50,849 nt of DNA from Inhella sp. (GTDB lineage: Bacteria; Pseudomonadota; Gammaproteobacteria; Burkholderiales; Burkholderiaceae_C): contig NZ_JAPZSY010000016.1 of NCBI RefSeq assembly GCF_027532025.1, positions 1-50,849 on the forward strand, written 5' to 3'. The stretch's first letter is position 1; each line of letters begins with the position of its first letter. The notes beneath the pieces were generated by a model. It ran no database searches and was not told the DNA's origin. It was given only the letters and a program-made list of their open reading frames with translations. Position numbers and translations under genes: made by a program. Positions 17,865 to 26,767 of the stretch are shown here, one piece after another.

Positions 17865-18817
17865 TGAACCCTTCTGCGCGCGTTCGCCAGCCCCGTCGTG
17901 CTTTGCACGGCGTGCTGTTGCTCGACAAGCCCCTGGGCGTGTCGAGCAACCACGCCCAGCAAAAGGTCAAGCGCCGCTGGCGCGCCGAAAAAGCGGGCCA
18001 CACCGGCACGTTGGATCCGCTGGCCACCGGGGTGCTGCCCTTGTGCTTTGGAGCGGCCACCAAGTTCAGTCAGCTCAACCTGGAGGCTGACAAGGCCTAC
18101 GAGGCCACCGTGCGTCTTGGCCAGACCACGGCCACGGGCGACCGCGAGGGGGAGGTGACGCAGGAGCGTCCGGTGGCATTTGACGCGCAAGCCTTGCAGT
18201 TGGCCCTGGCCGCTTTGCGCGGAGAGATCGACCAAGTGCCGCCGATGCACTCGGCGCTCAAGCACGAAGGCAAGGCGCTGTACCAATTGGCGCGACAAGG
18301 GCAGGTGGTGGAGCGGGCCGCGAGGCGTGTGACCATCCACGAACTGACCCTGTTGGACTGGCAGGCCGACACCCTGCGCCTGGCCGTGCGCTGCTCCAAA
18401 GGCACGTACATCCGCACCTTGGCCGAAGACCTGGGCGAGCGCCTGGGCTGTGGCGCCCACCTGGCCGCGCTGCGCCGCACGGCCAGCGGTCCGCTGGGTC
18501 TCGCCGATGCCGTGACGCTGGCCCAGTTGGAAGCCGAGTCCGACCCCGAGCGCTTGGCCCACCTGCTGCCGCCCGACACCCTGCTGGCCGACTGCCCGGA
18601 GGTGCGTCTGGACGCCACAGAGGCCGGAAAGCTGCTGGCCGGCATCCGCCGCCGCATCGGCTTGCCGCCTGCGGCTCGGGTGCGGGCTTTTGGCCCGGAA
18701 GCGCGCGCCTTTTTGGGCAGCGCCCGCATCACCGCCGGTGAACTCATCCCTGAGCGATTGCTCAGCCCCATCGAGCTGCGCACGCTGCTCGAAGGCCCCC
18801 CTTCCTTGACGACTTGA
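17864..18817 (+). CDS. truB: tRNA pseudouridine(55) synthase TruB
   Basis: A 317-residue enzyme converting U55 to pseudouridine in the T loop of tRNAs. The N-terminal motif [20 protein letters not shown] is followed by catalytic motif II with D51 in [16 protein letters not shown], then [19 protein letters not shown] and [16 protein letters not shown]. The C-terminal part (from about 250) is PUA-like. The ATG overlaps the last base of the rbfA stop. The rbfA-truB pair is conserved across bacteria, and typA follows 11 bases later. Confidence 0.96.
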   Translation: MNPSARVRQPRRALHGVLLLDKPLGVSSNHAQQKVKRRWRAEKAGHTGTLDPLATGVLPLCFGAATKFSQLNLEADKAYEATVRLGQTTATGDREGEVTQERPVAFDAQALQLALAALRGEIDQVPPMHSALKHEGKALYQLARQGQVVERAARRVTIHELTLLDWQADTLRLAVRCSKGTYIRTLAEDLGERLGCGAHLAALRRTASGPLGLADAVTLAQLEAESDPERLAHLLPPDTLLADCPEVRLDATEAGKLLAGIRRRIGLPPAARVRAFGPEARAFLGSARITAGELIPERLLSPIELRTLLEGPPSLTT

Positions 18818-18828
18818 GAGCTGTTCCC

Positions 18829-20661
18829 ATGAGCAAGCAAATCCGCAACATCGCCATCATTGCCCACGTTGACCATGGCAAAACCACCATGGTCGACCAA
18901 CTGCTGCGCCAAAGCGGCACCTTCGCCGAGCACGAGAAGGTGGTGGACACGGTGATGGACAGCAACGCCATCGAGCGCGAGCGGGGCATCACCATCCTGG
19001 CCAAGAACTGCGCGGTCAGCTGGAACGGCACGCACATCAACATCGTCGACACCCCGGGGCACGCGGACTTCGGCGGTGAGGTGGAGCGGGCCTTGTCGAT
19101 GGTGGACGGCGTGGTGCTGCTGATCGATGCCCAAGAAGGACCGATGCCGCAGACCCGCTTCGTCACGAAAAAAGCGCTTGCGCTGGGCCTGAAGCCCATC
19201 GTGGTGGTGAACAAGGTGGACAAGCCGGGTGCCAAGCCCGACGCCGTCATCAACGCCGCCTTCGACCTGTTCGACAAGCTGGGGGCGACCGACGAACAGC
19301 TCGACTTCCCCGTCGTCTACGCTTCGGGTATCAACGGCTGGACAAGTCTCGAAGAAGGCGAGCCCGGCGCCCAATGGGGGCCGGACATGTCCGCCCTGTT
19401 CGACACCATCCTGAAGCATGTCCCGGCGCACGCAGGCGACCCCAGCGCTCCGCTGCAACTGCAGATCTCGGCGCTGGACTACAGCACCTTCGTCGGCCGC
19501 ATCGGCGTGGGCCGCGTCAATGCCGGCACCCTGAAGCCGTCGATGGACGTTCTGGTGATGGAAGGCCCCGAGGGCAAGACCTTCAAGGGTCGCGTGAATC
19601 AGGTCCTGACCTTCCAAGGCCTGGACCGCGTGCAGGTGACCGAGGCCGGTCCTGGAGACATCGTGCTGATCAACGGCATCGAAGACATCGGCATCGGCGT
19701 GACCGTGACCGACCCGGCCAGCCCGCAGCCGCTGCCCATGCTCAAGATCGACGAGCCGACGCTGACCATGAACTTCTGCGTCAACACCAGCCCTTTGGCC
19801 GGTCGCGAGGGCAAGTACGTCACCAGCCGCCAGATCTGGGACCGCCTGCAAAAAGAATTGCAAAGCAATGTGGCTTTGCGCGTGCGTGAGACCGACGAAG
19901 ACGGCGTCTTCGAGGTCAGCGGCCGGGGCGAACTGCACCTCACCATCCTGCTGGAAAACATGCGCCGCGAGGGCTACGAGCTGGCCGTGAGCAAGCCGCG
20001 CGTGGTGTTCCGCGACATCGATGGCGTGAAGTGCGAGCCCATCGAGATGGTGACCGCCGACGTCGAAGAGCAGCACCAGGGCGGCGTCATGCAGGCCATG
20101 GGCGAACGCAAGGGCGAGCTGGTGAACATGGAACCCGATGGCCGTGGCCGCGTGCGCCTGGAGTACCGCATCCCGGCGCGCGGGCTGATCGGTTTCAGCA
20201 ACGAGTTCCTGAACCTCACGCGCGGCTCGGGCTTGATCAGCAACATCTTCGACGGCTACGAGCCGCACAAGGGCGACATTGGCAGCCGCAAGAACGGCGT
20301 GCTCATCAGCATGGACTCGGGCGAAATCTTCACGTACGCCCTGGGCAAGTTGGACGACCGCGGCCGCATGTTCGTGAAGGCGGGCGACCCGGTGTACGAG
20401 GGCATGATCGTGGGCGTGCACAACCGCGACAACGACCTGGTGGTGAATGCCACCCGCACCAAGCAGTTGACGAACTTCCGCGTCAGCGGCAAGGAAGACG
20501 CCATCAAGATCACGCCCCCGATCGAGTTGACGCTGGAGTACGGCGTCGAGTTCATCGAAGACGACGAGTTGGTGGAGATCACGCCCAAGAGCATCCGCTT
20601 GCGCAAGCGCTACCTGATCGAGCACGAACGCAAGCGCATGGCGCGCGAGGCCGGCGGTTGA
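18829..20661 (+). CDS. typA: ribosome-associated GTPase TypA/BipA
   Basis: A 610-residue translational GTPase of the EF-G family involved in 50S assembly and stress or cold adaptation. G1 is [16 protein letters not shown] (K18), followed by the switch I region [26 protein letters not shown] and NKVDKPGA. Typical BipA sequence in the second half is [18 protein letters not shown] and [13 protein letters not shown]. Length matches the family (about 605-615). ATG 18829 ([18 protein letters not shown]) is the conserved start. It closes the rimP-to-typA block; no terminator hairpin is evident before the next gene 31 bases on. Confidence 0.96.
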   Translation: MSKQIRNIAIIAHVDHGKTTMVDQLLRQSGTFAEHEKVVDTVMDSNAIERERGITILAKNCAVSWNGTHINIVDTPGHADFGGEVERALSMVDGVVLLIDAQEGPMPQTRFVTKKALALGLKPIVVVNKVDKPGAKPDAVINAAFDLFDKLGATDEQLDFPVVYASGINGWTSLEEGEPGAQWGPDMSALFDTILKHVPAHAGDPSAPLQLQISALDYSTFVGRIGVGRVNAGTLKPSMDVLVMEGPEGKTFKGRVNQVLTFQGLDRVQVTEAGPGDIVLINGIEDIGIGVTVTDPASPQPLPMLKIDEPTLTMNFCVNTSPLAGREGKYVTSRQIWDRLQKELQSNVALRVRETDEDGVFEVSGRGELHLTILLENMRREGYELAVSKPRVVFRDIDGVKCEPIEMVTADVEEQHQGGVMQAMGERKGELVNMEPDGRGRVRLEYRIPARGLIGFSNEFLNLTRGSGLISNIFDGYEPHKGDIGSRKNGVLISMDSGEIFTYALGKLDDRGRMFVKAGDPVYEGMIVGVHNRDNDLVVNATRTKQLTNFRVSGKEDAIKITPPIELTLEYGVEFIEDDELVEITPKSIRLRKRYLIEHERKRMAREAGG

Positions 20662-20692
20662 GCGTCACCTGATGCCCTGAGCGTCGTCCGCC

Positions 20693-21577
20693 ATGAGCCA
20701 TCGCCGAGCCTTAGCCCTGATGGTGCTGGTGACCCTGCTGTGGAGCACAGCGGGGGTGGTCACGCGGCATCTGGAGTCGGTGCGCTCGTTCGAGCTGACC
20801 TTTTGGCGCAGCGCCTTCACGGCCGCCAGTTTGGTGCTCTGGTGGGGCGTCAGACAAGGCCTGTCGGGTTTGGCCCCGCTGGGGTCGCCTTCGTCCCGCT
20901 TGTGGTTGTCCGCCTTGTGTTGGGCGGTGATGTTCACCGCCTTCATGCTGGCGCTGACCCTGACGACGGTGGCCAATGTGCTCGTGGTGATGGCGCTTGG
21001 TCCCTTGATGACGGCCTTGCTCGCTTGGATGGTGCTGCGTCGCCCTTTGCCTGTGGTGACGGTGGTCGCGGTGCTGCTGGCGGGCGGGGGCGTGGCGTGG
21101 ATGTTCGGTGGCCAAGGGGTAGACCTGGGTTGGGGCCCTCTGGTGGCCTTGGCGGTGCCGCTGGCCGCCTCGGTCAATTGGACTTTGATGCAGGCGCATG
21201 CTGGGCGACCCATCGGTGCAGAGCGCGAGGTGTCGCTGCCGCACGCCGTGGCCCTCGGTGCCGCCTTGTCGGCGGCCTTCACCTTGCCAGCAGCCTGGCC
21301 CTTGCAGGCGTCGGGGCACGACATCGCCTGGTTGGCTTTTTTGGGGGTGACCCAACTGGCCATTCCCTGTGTGTTGCTCGTTCACCTCACTCGGGTGCTG
21401 AGCGCCACCGAAGTGGCGCTGGTGGCCTTGCTGGAGTTGGTTTTTGGCGTGGCCTGGGTGTGGTGGTTGGCGGGTGAGGTGCCCGGGCCCAACACCTTGT
21501 CGGGGGCATCGCTGGTGGTGGTGGCCCTGGTGTTCAACGAACTGAAGCGTCCCCGGCGGACGTCGCATGCGGCATGA
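20693..21577 (+). CDS. EamA/DMT-superfamily transporter
   Basis: A 294-residue inner-membrane protein with about ten hydrophobic helices in two homologous halves (first beginning RALALMVLVTLLWSTAGVVTRHLE, second near VALAVPLAASVNWTLMQAH), the layout of EamA drug/metabolite exporters. Family features are the WSTAG segment in helix 1 and the LLELVFGVAWVWWLAGEVPG segment near the end. The substrate cannot be predicted. The stop overlaps the next gene's start by ATGA (21574), so the transporter and the following CoA-enzyme are probably made together; they are transcribed after typA. Confidence 0.88.
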   Translation: MSHRRALALMVLVTLLWSTAGVVTRHLESVRSFELTFWRSAFTAASLVLWWGVRQGLSGLAPLGSPSSRLWLSALCWAVMFTAFMLALTLTTVANVLVVMALGPLMTALLAWMVLRRPLPVVTVVAVLLAGGGVAWMFGGQGVDLGWGPLVALAVPLAASVNWTLMQAHAGRPIGAEREVSLPHAVALGAALSAAFTLPAAWPLQASGHDIAWLAFLGVTQLAIPCVLLVHLTRVLSATEVALVALLELVFGVAWVWWLAGEVPGPNTLSGASLVVVALVFNELKRPRRTSHAA

Positions 21578-22698
21578 ACCAAGTCTGTCTTGATGCCTGG
21601 ACCCCGAGCGGCCAGGTTTCTGCCCGTCTCCAGGGGGCCCTGGGTGTGTTGGAGTTGACGCGACTCGAAGCGATGAACGCCCTGACCCTGGGGATGGTGA
21701 GAGACCTTACACATGCCCTTCGGCAATGGGCGCAGGCGAGCGAGGTTCAGGCTGTGGTCATTCTGGGGCGCCCCGATTGCCGGGGACGTCCGGTGTTCAG
21801 CGCTGGCGGCGATGTGCGTTTTTTGCACCAGGCGGCGAGACAAAACCCGAGCGAATTGGAGGCGTTCTTCAACGAGGAGTACGCCCTGAATCACCTCGTT
21901 CACCACTATGCGAAGCCGGTGCTGGCTCTCTTGGATGGCCCGGCCTTGGGCGGCGGTTTGGGCTTGGCTCAAGGGGCCAAGTTGCGTGTGGTCAACGAGC
22001 GCAGCCAACTGGCCATGCCGGAGACGCGCATCGGTCTGGTGCCCGATGTGGGGTCGAACGCGTGGTTGAGCCAGTTGCCAGGGCGCCTCGGCGAGTGGCT
22101 GAGCGTGACTGGGCAAGCCTTGTCGGCCGGCGATGCCATCGAGTTGGGCTTGGCCGATGTGTTCGTCCCCGCGGCCGATTGGGACGCCATGGTGAGGGAG
22201 CTGTTGACCGGCCACCAGCCTCACGCCGAGCATGTGGTGGCGACCGTGATGGAGCGCGCTGCCCTGGCCCCGATGCCCCAGCAATTGGGCCATCGGGCCG
22301 CCATCGACCGTCACTTCGGCCAAGCGTCGTTGGCCGACATCCTGCGCAGCATGGCCGAGGAGCCCGACAGCCCCTGGGCGCTTGCCACGCGTGCGCAACT
22401 GGCCAGCAACAGCCCGCTCATGATGGCGGTGGGCTTGGCCTTGGTGCGGCGCAGCCGAGGTTTGTCGCTGGCCGACACCCTGCGCCTCGAGCGCTCGGTG
22501 ATGCAGCACGCCTGGACGCCCGGCATGCGGGGCGAGCCCTGCGAGGCCCTGGAGGGCATCCGGGCGCTGAACATCGACAAAGACCACGCGCCGCGTTGGC
22601 AACCGGCCGATGTGGCCGGGGTCCATGCCGACGCGGTCGAGGCGTTCTTCGCGGACGTTTGGGTGCCTGCAGCGCACCCGCTGGCTGCGCTGATCTGA
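21574..22698 (+). CDS. enoyl-CoA hydratase/isomerase family protein, 3-hydroxyisobutyryl-CoA hydrolase-like
   Basis: A 374-residue crotonase-fold protein of the ECH_2 (HIBYL-CoA hydrolase) subgroup. The oxyanion-hole segments are FSAGGDVRFLHQ and DGPALGGGLGLAQGAKLRVV, followed by MPETRIGLVPDVGSNAWLSQLPG, where the Glu and Asp of E-T-x-I-G...P-D-V-G correspond to the catalytic acids of HIBYL-CoA hydrolases. Length (about 350-380) fits that subgroup rather than the 260-residue hydratases. In valine degradation such an enzyme releases 3-hydroxyisobutyrate; no other valine-pathway gene is nearby, so the true acyl-CoA substrate is open. It overlaps the EamA gene by 4 bases and ends 13 bases from the convergent oxidase. 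Confidence 0.85.
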   Translation: MNQVCLDAWTPSGQVSARLQGALGVLELTRLEAMNALTLGMVRDLTHALRQWAQASEVQAVVILGRPDCRGRPVFSAGGDVRFLHQAARQNPSELEAFFNEEYALNHLVHHYAKPVLALLDGPALGGGLGLAQGAKLRVVNERSQLAMPETRIGLVPDVGSNAWLSQLPGRLGEWLSVTGQALSAGDAIELGLADVFVPAADWDAMVRELLTGHQPHAEHVVATVMERAALAPMPQQLGHRAAIDRHFGQASLADILRSMAEEPDSPWALATRAQLASNSPLMMAVGLALVRRSRGLSLADTLRLERSVMQHAWTPGMRGEPCEALEGIRALNIDKDHAPRWQPADVAGVHADAVEAFFADVWVPAAHPLAALI

Positions 22699-22711
22699 CG
22701 CGGGGCGGGTC

Positions 22712-24316
22712 TCAGCGGTAGCGCCCTGGCGCCAAAGGGTCGCGCGGGTGGATGGCTTCGTGGAGTTGGCGCACCAGTTCGCAACTCCGCGGGGCGTAGG
22801 CGCGCAAGGCCTCCATCCCGTCGATGGGGAATCGGTATGGAAAGCAACCAAGCTCGCGCCCCTGGGCCAGCAGATCGGACCAGCAGGCCTTGGCACGGGC
22901 CGTGGCCTGGGCGTCGGAGCGGTCGAACAGCAGAGGCACGGTGCTGTCGAACACCCGATCGCCGAGCGTGGTGAAGGTGATCAAGGGCTCCAAGCCGTGC
23001 TCGCGGGTCACACGCTTCACCAACTGCACATAGCGGCGCGCCCGTTCGGGCCGCATGGGAACCAGGGGCGCGTACCAAATCAGCCCGCAGCCATCGGCGG
23101 CCGGATGGCGAGGCATGCCACCGAGGTCGGTCGAGCGGTGGCGCCAGTAGGCCAGCGGCAGCGCGGTTTCGTTCGGTCGGCCGTTCACCAAGTCCAAGGA
23201 ACTCCGCAACGATTCGGTCAGTCGCCGCAGGCTGGCGCCTCTGGCACCGGGTATCCACCGGGCGATGCGAGCCAGGGCATTGGCCTTGGAGGGTGTGACG
23301 AACATCAGCCGAGCGGCGGTGCCGCTCAGCAGCCGTTTCAATTCGTGCTGGGCCGCGGCCACCATCGGGGCGGTGCCGTACAGGGTGGCCAAACCCGTCC
23401 AGGGCATCACCGCGGTCTGGCGGCCGAGTCGCTCCAGGGTATCGGGTGGAATCAGGCCCTGGGCATCCAGTTCGGACCAGGGGTAGGGCGCTGACATCGA
23501 CATCACCCGATGCCGGTTCATCAGATTGACGGCCCCCAAGGTGGGTGACAGGCGCTGCATGGCTCGGCGGATGGCGAGCACCGCCGCCTCCAATTGCGTG
23601 TCATCCGCCAGGCCGAACAGCGCCACCGCCACGCGCTCGGGCCGAGGTGCCAACGCGAGGCTGATTTCGGTGACCACACCCATCCCGCTTTGGCTGAACA
23701 GGCCTTGAAGGTAGGGCCCCAGCCCCCACCGGAACAGCTTGGCCAACTCAGGCCCACCCGCTTCGTCCAGCATGCCGCGGTGGACTTGGCCGTTGGCCAG
23801 CACCACCTCCATGGCCGTCACGGCGCCGAAGTGATCGGTTTGCGGCGTGATCCCGTAGCCCCGTTCCAAGGCATTGCCCAACAGGCTGCAATGGGGCCCG
23901 GCGCCGGTGACCGGCACGAGGTAGTCCAGATGGCGCTGGCTCAAAAACGCCGCGAGGTCGCCCTGGGTGACCCCAGGCTCCAAGGTGACGACGCCCAATT
24001 CCTCATCGAAGTCCACGATGCGCCGCAGTCCACCCAAGTCCAGGAGCAAGGTGCCTTCGGTCACGGGCAGCGCGCTGCCATAGCCCCAGTTGCGGCCTGT
24101 GGAGATGGGGTGCACTCCCCAACCAGATGCGGTGGCCATGCGCAGAACATCCGGGACCTGGCCGCGGTCGAGCACGCGCACCGCGCCAGCCAAGGTGCGG
24201 GAGGCCCCCGTGGTGTCGGGGCCGTAGCGCCGCTGCGCCGCCTCGGGCTCGTCCACTTGAGCGGCCCCCAGCAGGGCCCGGAGCGACTCGAACGTGGGGA
24301 TCCAAGCGGGGTTCAT
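22712..24316 (-). CDS. FAD-binding oxidase, vanillyl-alcohol oxidase/4-cresol dehydrogenase type
   Basis: A 534-residue flavoprotein. The N-terminal FAD-binding (PCMH) domain shows VHPISTGRNWGYGSALPV, VTLEPGVTQGDLAAFL and a GNALERGYGITPQTDHFG segment, as in 4-cresol dehydrogenase and vanillyl-alcohol oxidase. The C-terminal substrate domain ends with FTTLGDRVFDSTVPLLFDR and LHEAIHPRDPLAPGRY, also VAO-like. Substrates in that family are para-hydroxylated aromatics; the actual substrate here is unknown. Start ATG 24316 is preferred over an in-frame upstream start because homology begins after it. It diverges from the exopolysaccharide cluster and is convergent with the ECH protein, and no cytochrome subunit gene (pchC-like) lies beside it. 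Confidence 0.85.
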   Translation of the reverse strand: MNPAWIPTFESLRALLGAAQVDEPEAAQRRYGPDTTGASRTLAGAVRVLDRGQVPDVLRMATASGWGVHPISTGRNWGYGSALPVTEGTLLLDLGGLRRIVDFDEELGVVTLEPGVTQGDLAAFLSQRHLDYLVPVTGAGPHCSLLGNALERGYGITPQTDHFGAVTAMEVVLANGQVHRGMLDEAGGPELAKLFRWGLGPYLQGLFSQSGMGVVTEISLALAPRPERVAVALFGLADDTQLEAAVLAIRRAMQRLSPTLGAVNLMNRHRVMSMSAPYPWSELDAQGLIPPDTLERLGRQTAVMPWTGLATLYGTAPMVAAAQHELKRLLSGTAARLMFVTPSKANALARIARWIPGARGASLRRLTESLRSSLDLVNGRPNETALPLAYWRHRSTDLGGMPRHPAADGCGLIWYAPLVPMRPERARRYVQLVKRVTREHGLEPLITFTTLGDRVFDSTVPLLFDRSDAQATARAKACWSDLLAQGRELGCFPYRFPIDGMEALRAYAPRSCELVRQLHEAIHPRDPLAPGRYR

Positions 24317-24487
24317 GGGGCCTTGGGGTGCTTGCGCGCGCGGTTGGGCTCGGCCGCACACCCCCGAGATGGATGGGGTCCAAGCCCTCTAGGGTACATG
24401 GCAGCGAAGGTTCGCTATGGCATCATCGTTTCCAGGTAGGAAGGGCACAGGTTTGCCCTGTGCCGCACGACTCAACACGGGGAACAC
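24317..24487. promoter_or_regulatory. divergent intergenic region upstream of the exopolysaccharide cluster
   Basis: The 171-base region should carry the cluster's promoter. It contains a perfect 8-bp hairpin GGCACAGG-TTTGC-CCTGTGCC (24444-24464) shortly before the export lipoprotein gene, whose ribosome binding site (GGGGAA) follows at 24479. I see no convincing sigma-70 box. A GG-N10-TC arrangement (TGGCAT...TTTCC, 24413-24428) only partly resembles a sigma-54 -24/-12 site, because the invariant GC at -12 is missing. Confidence 0.4.
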
Positions 24488-25123
24488 ATGAGCGTTGGAA
24501 AGCTTGGATTGGCATCGTTGCGGCGCTGGTTGGCCGCCTGGGTGGGCGGGTCGGCGATCTTGCTGTCGGGATGCGCGACGGTCGACTTGCCACCCGCACC
24601 GGCTGCGGCGTCGGTCGACAACTACAGCTACATCATCGGCCCGGGTGACACGCTCAATGTGGTCGTCTGGCGCAACCCCGAGCTGAGCATCACCACGCCG
24701 GTTCGCCCCGACGGCAAGATCGCTGCACCACTGGTGGACGAACTGAAGGTGGCGGGCAAGAACTCCATCGAAGTGGCTCGAGACATCGAAAAGGTGCTGG
24801 GCAAGTATGTGCGCGACCCCGTGGTCACGGTGGTGGTCACCACGTTCGTGGGGCCTTACAGCCAACAGATCCGGGTGGTGGGGGAGGCGGCGAAGCCCCA
24901 ATTTCTGCCCTACAAGCAAGACATGACTTTGCTGGACGTGATGATCGCCGTGGGCGGGCTCACCGATTTCGCCGACGGCAACGCCGCCACCATCTTGCGT
25001 TCAGCCGAGGGCAACAAGCAGTACGCCGTGCGCCTGAAAGACTTGATCAAGCGTGGTGATGTCTCGGCCAACGTGCAGGTTCGACCCGGGGACATCCTGA
25101 TCATTCCGCAAAGCATTTTCTGA
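24488..25123 (+). CDS. XrtA-associated polysaccharide export lipoprotein (Wza/GumB-like)
   Basis: A 211-residue outer-membrane export protein of the Poly_export/SLBB family. The signal peptide (RRWLAAWVGGSAILLSGC) has its lipobox cysteine at C29. The polysaccharide export domain (YIIGPGDTLNVVVWRNPELSITTPVRPDGKI) and one SLBB domain (VVGEAAKPQFLPYKQDMTLLDVMIAVGGLTDFADGN) follow. The protein ends with the standard VRPGDILIIPQSIF. It lacks the C-terminal amphipathic helix region of E. coli Wza and is thus of the short type used in XrtA clusters. It opens the cluster and works with the chain-length determinant and kinase downstream to form the secretion channel. Confidence 0.93.
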   Translation: MSVGKLGLASLRRWLAAWVGGSAILLSGCATVDLPPAPAAASVDNYSYIIGPGDTLNVVVWRNPELSITTPVRPDGKIAAPLVDELKVAGKNSIEVARDIEKVLGKYVRDPVVTVVVTTFVGPYSQQIRVVGEAAKPQFLPYKQDMTLLDVMIAVGGLTDFADGNAATILRSAEGNKQYAVRLKDLIKRGDVSANVQVRPGDILIIPQSIF

Positions 25124-25143
25124 TCGGTCGTGCAAACCGAACG

Positions 25144-25170
25144 GCGGCGCGCGGGCTACCCGCGCGCCGC
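25144..25170 (+). terminator. 12-bp perfect hairpin between export lipoprotein and chain-length determinant
   Basis: GCGGCGCGCGGG and CCCGCGCGCCGC form an uninterrupted 12-bp GC stem with a CTA loop, followed by GCTTCTT rather than a full T tract. It lies 20 bases after the lipoprotein stop and 24 bases before the next start. It may attenuate downstream transcription or stabilise the upstream mRNA. Confidence 0.55.
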
Positions 25171-25194
25171 GCTTCTTAGGGCCAAGGGCTTTTC

Positions 25195-26760
25195 ATGGAA
25201 CTGTTGTTGATTCAGATGCAGGCCCTCGCCAAGCGGGTGTGGAAGTACCGCTGGATGGGGCTGGCCATCGGATGGTCGGTGGGTTTGGTGGGGTTGGTGG
25301 TGGCCTTTGTGGTGCCCAACCAGTACCAAGCCACCGCGCGCATTTATGTGGACACGCAGTCCATGCTCAAGCCGCTCATGTCGGGCATGACCGTGCCGCA
25401 GAACGTCGACCTTCAGGTGCAGATGCTGAGCAAGACCCTGATCAGCCGCCCCAATGTGGAGAAGCTCATCCGCATGGCCGACTTGGACTTGAAGAAGCAC
25501 ACCAAGGCCGAGCAGGAGGAGCTCATCGACAGCTTGATGAAGCAGTTGACCATTGCCACGACGGGCAAGGACAACCTCTACACCCTGGCCTACAAGGACG
25601 AAAAACCAGAAACCGCCAAGAAGGTCGTGCAGTCGCTGGTGTCCATCTTTGTGGAGTCGTCTCTGGGCGCCTCGCGCAAAGACACGGCCACCGCCACGAC
25701 CTTCATCAACGAGCAGATCAAGAGCTACGAGGCCAAGCTGGAAGAAGCCGAAACCCGCTTGAAAGAATTCCGGCTGCGCAACATCGACCTGATGGAAGGT
25801 GGCAAGGACTCGGCCGCCCGCTTGGCCGAGATGCGCGCCCAACTGGACCAAGCTCGTCTGCAATTGCGAGAAGCCGAGCAGGCGCGCGATGCGGCTCGCG
25901 CCCAGATGACGGCCGAGCGTGCTCGCGCCAACGATGCCGTCAACTCGCCCGATTCCGCCGCCAATGTCCCCACGCCCGAGATCGACGGTCGTCTGGAGGG
26001 CTTGCGACGCGGGTTGGATGGCTTGTTGCAGCGGTTCACCGACCAGCACCCCGACGTGGTGACCACACGGCGTCTGATCCGTGAACTGGAAGAACAAAAG
26101 AAGCGAGAAGTGGCTCAGTTGCGCAAGCTGGCGCTCAACTCACCTGCCGGGGGGCCGAACCAAGGCTTGGTCGAGCAGGAGATGGGCCGGGTGTTGGCGA
26201 GTGCCGAAGTTCAGGTGGCCAGCCTTCGAGCCCGGGTGAGCGAATACCAGGCCCGGTACGCGCAGAGCTTGGAGCTGATGAAGACAGCGCCCCAGCTCGA
26301 AGCGGAAGCCGCTCAGCTCAACCGGGACTACGCCGTTCACAAGAAGAATTACGACGAACTGGTGTCCCGCCGGGAGTCGGCTGCCATCTCCGGGGAGCTG
26401 GATGTGGCTGCGGGCGTGGCTGACTTTCGCTTGATCGAGCCGCCACGCGTCACGCCGCAACCGGTGGCGCCGAACCGCTACCTGTTGCTGGCCATCGGAT
26501 TGGTGACCTCGCTGGGCGTGGCGGTGTTCAGTGCTTTCGCGGCCAGCCAGCTGCGACCGGTGTTTTTCGATGCCAACGAGCTGGGCGATCGAACCGAACT
26601 GCCCATCTTGGGTGTGGTGTCTCGCATCATGGGCGACGCTGAGCTCCGCAAGCGCCGCATGGACCGCGTGCGGGTGATGGGCGCGGCCGCGGCCTTGGTG
26701 TTGCTGTACGCCACGGCGATGGCGGTTTACTACGTGCTGCAAGCGCGGCAGATTGCTTGA
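25195..26760 (+). CDS. XrtA-system polysaccharide chain-length determinant (Wzz/GNVR type)
   Basis: A 521-residue inner-membrane copolymerase. Membrane segment 1 lies at about 20-40 (WMGLAIGWSVGLVGLVVAFVV). A large periplasmic region follows with NQYQATARIYVDTQSMLKPLMSGM and long coiled coils (about 165-250, 290-390). The GNVR-like segment LNRDYAVHKKNYDELVSRRE precedes membrane segment 2 (about 425-445), and a further hydrophobic helix closes the protein. Unlike BY-kinases of proteobacteria it has no fused kinase; the kinase is the next gene, 7 bases on. It sets polymer length and couples polymerisation to export. Confidence 0.92.
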   Translation: MELLLIQMQALAKRVWKYRWMGLAIGWSVGLVGLVVAFVVPNQYQATARIYVDTQSMLKPLMSGMTVPQNVDLQVQMLSKTLISRPNVEKLIRMADLDLKKHTKAEQEELIDSLMKQLTIATTGKDNLYTLAYKDEKPETAKKVVQSLVSIFVESSLGASRKDTATATTFINEQIKSYEAKLEEAETRLKEFRLRNIDLMEGGKDSAARLAEMRAQLDQARLQLREAEQARDAARAQMTAERARANDAVNSPDSAANVPTPEIDGRLEGLRRGLDGLLQRFTDQHPDVVTTRRLIRELEEQKKREVAQLRKLALNSPAGGPNQGLVEQEMGRVLASAEVQVASLRARVSEYQARYAQSLELMKTAPQLEAEAAQLNRDYAVHKKNYDELVSRRESAAISGELDVAAGVADFRLIEPPRVTPQPVAPNRYLLLAIGLVTSLGVAVFSAFAASQLRPVFFDANELGDRTELPILGVVSRIMGDAELRKRRMDRVRVMGAAAALVLLYATAMAVYYVLQARQIA

Positions 26761-26767
26761 GGAATCC

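Noticed and set aside
24413-24428. Sigma-54 type promoter upstream of the exopolysaccharide cluster
   Set aside because: TGGCAT is near the -24 consensus, but the -12 side reads TTTCC instead of TTGCW, losing the invariant GC; XrtA clusters are often sigma-54 controlled, so it was considered but not accepted as a feature.
24398-24439. A 13-codon ORF before the export lipoprotein gene as a leader peptide
   Set aside because: No ribosome binding site precedes it, and it has no run of regulatory codons; chance occurrence is likely.
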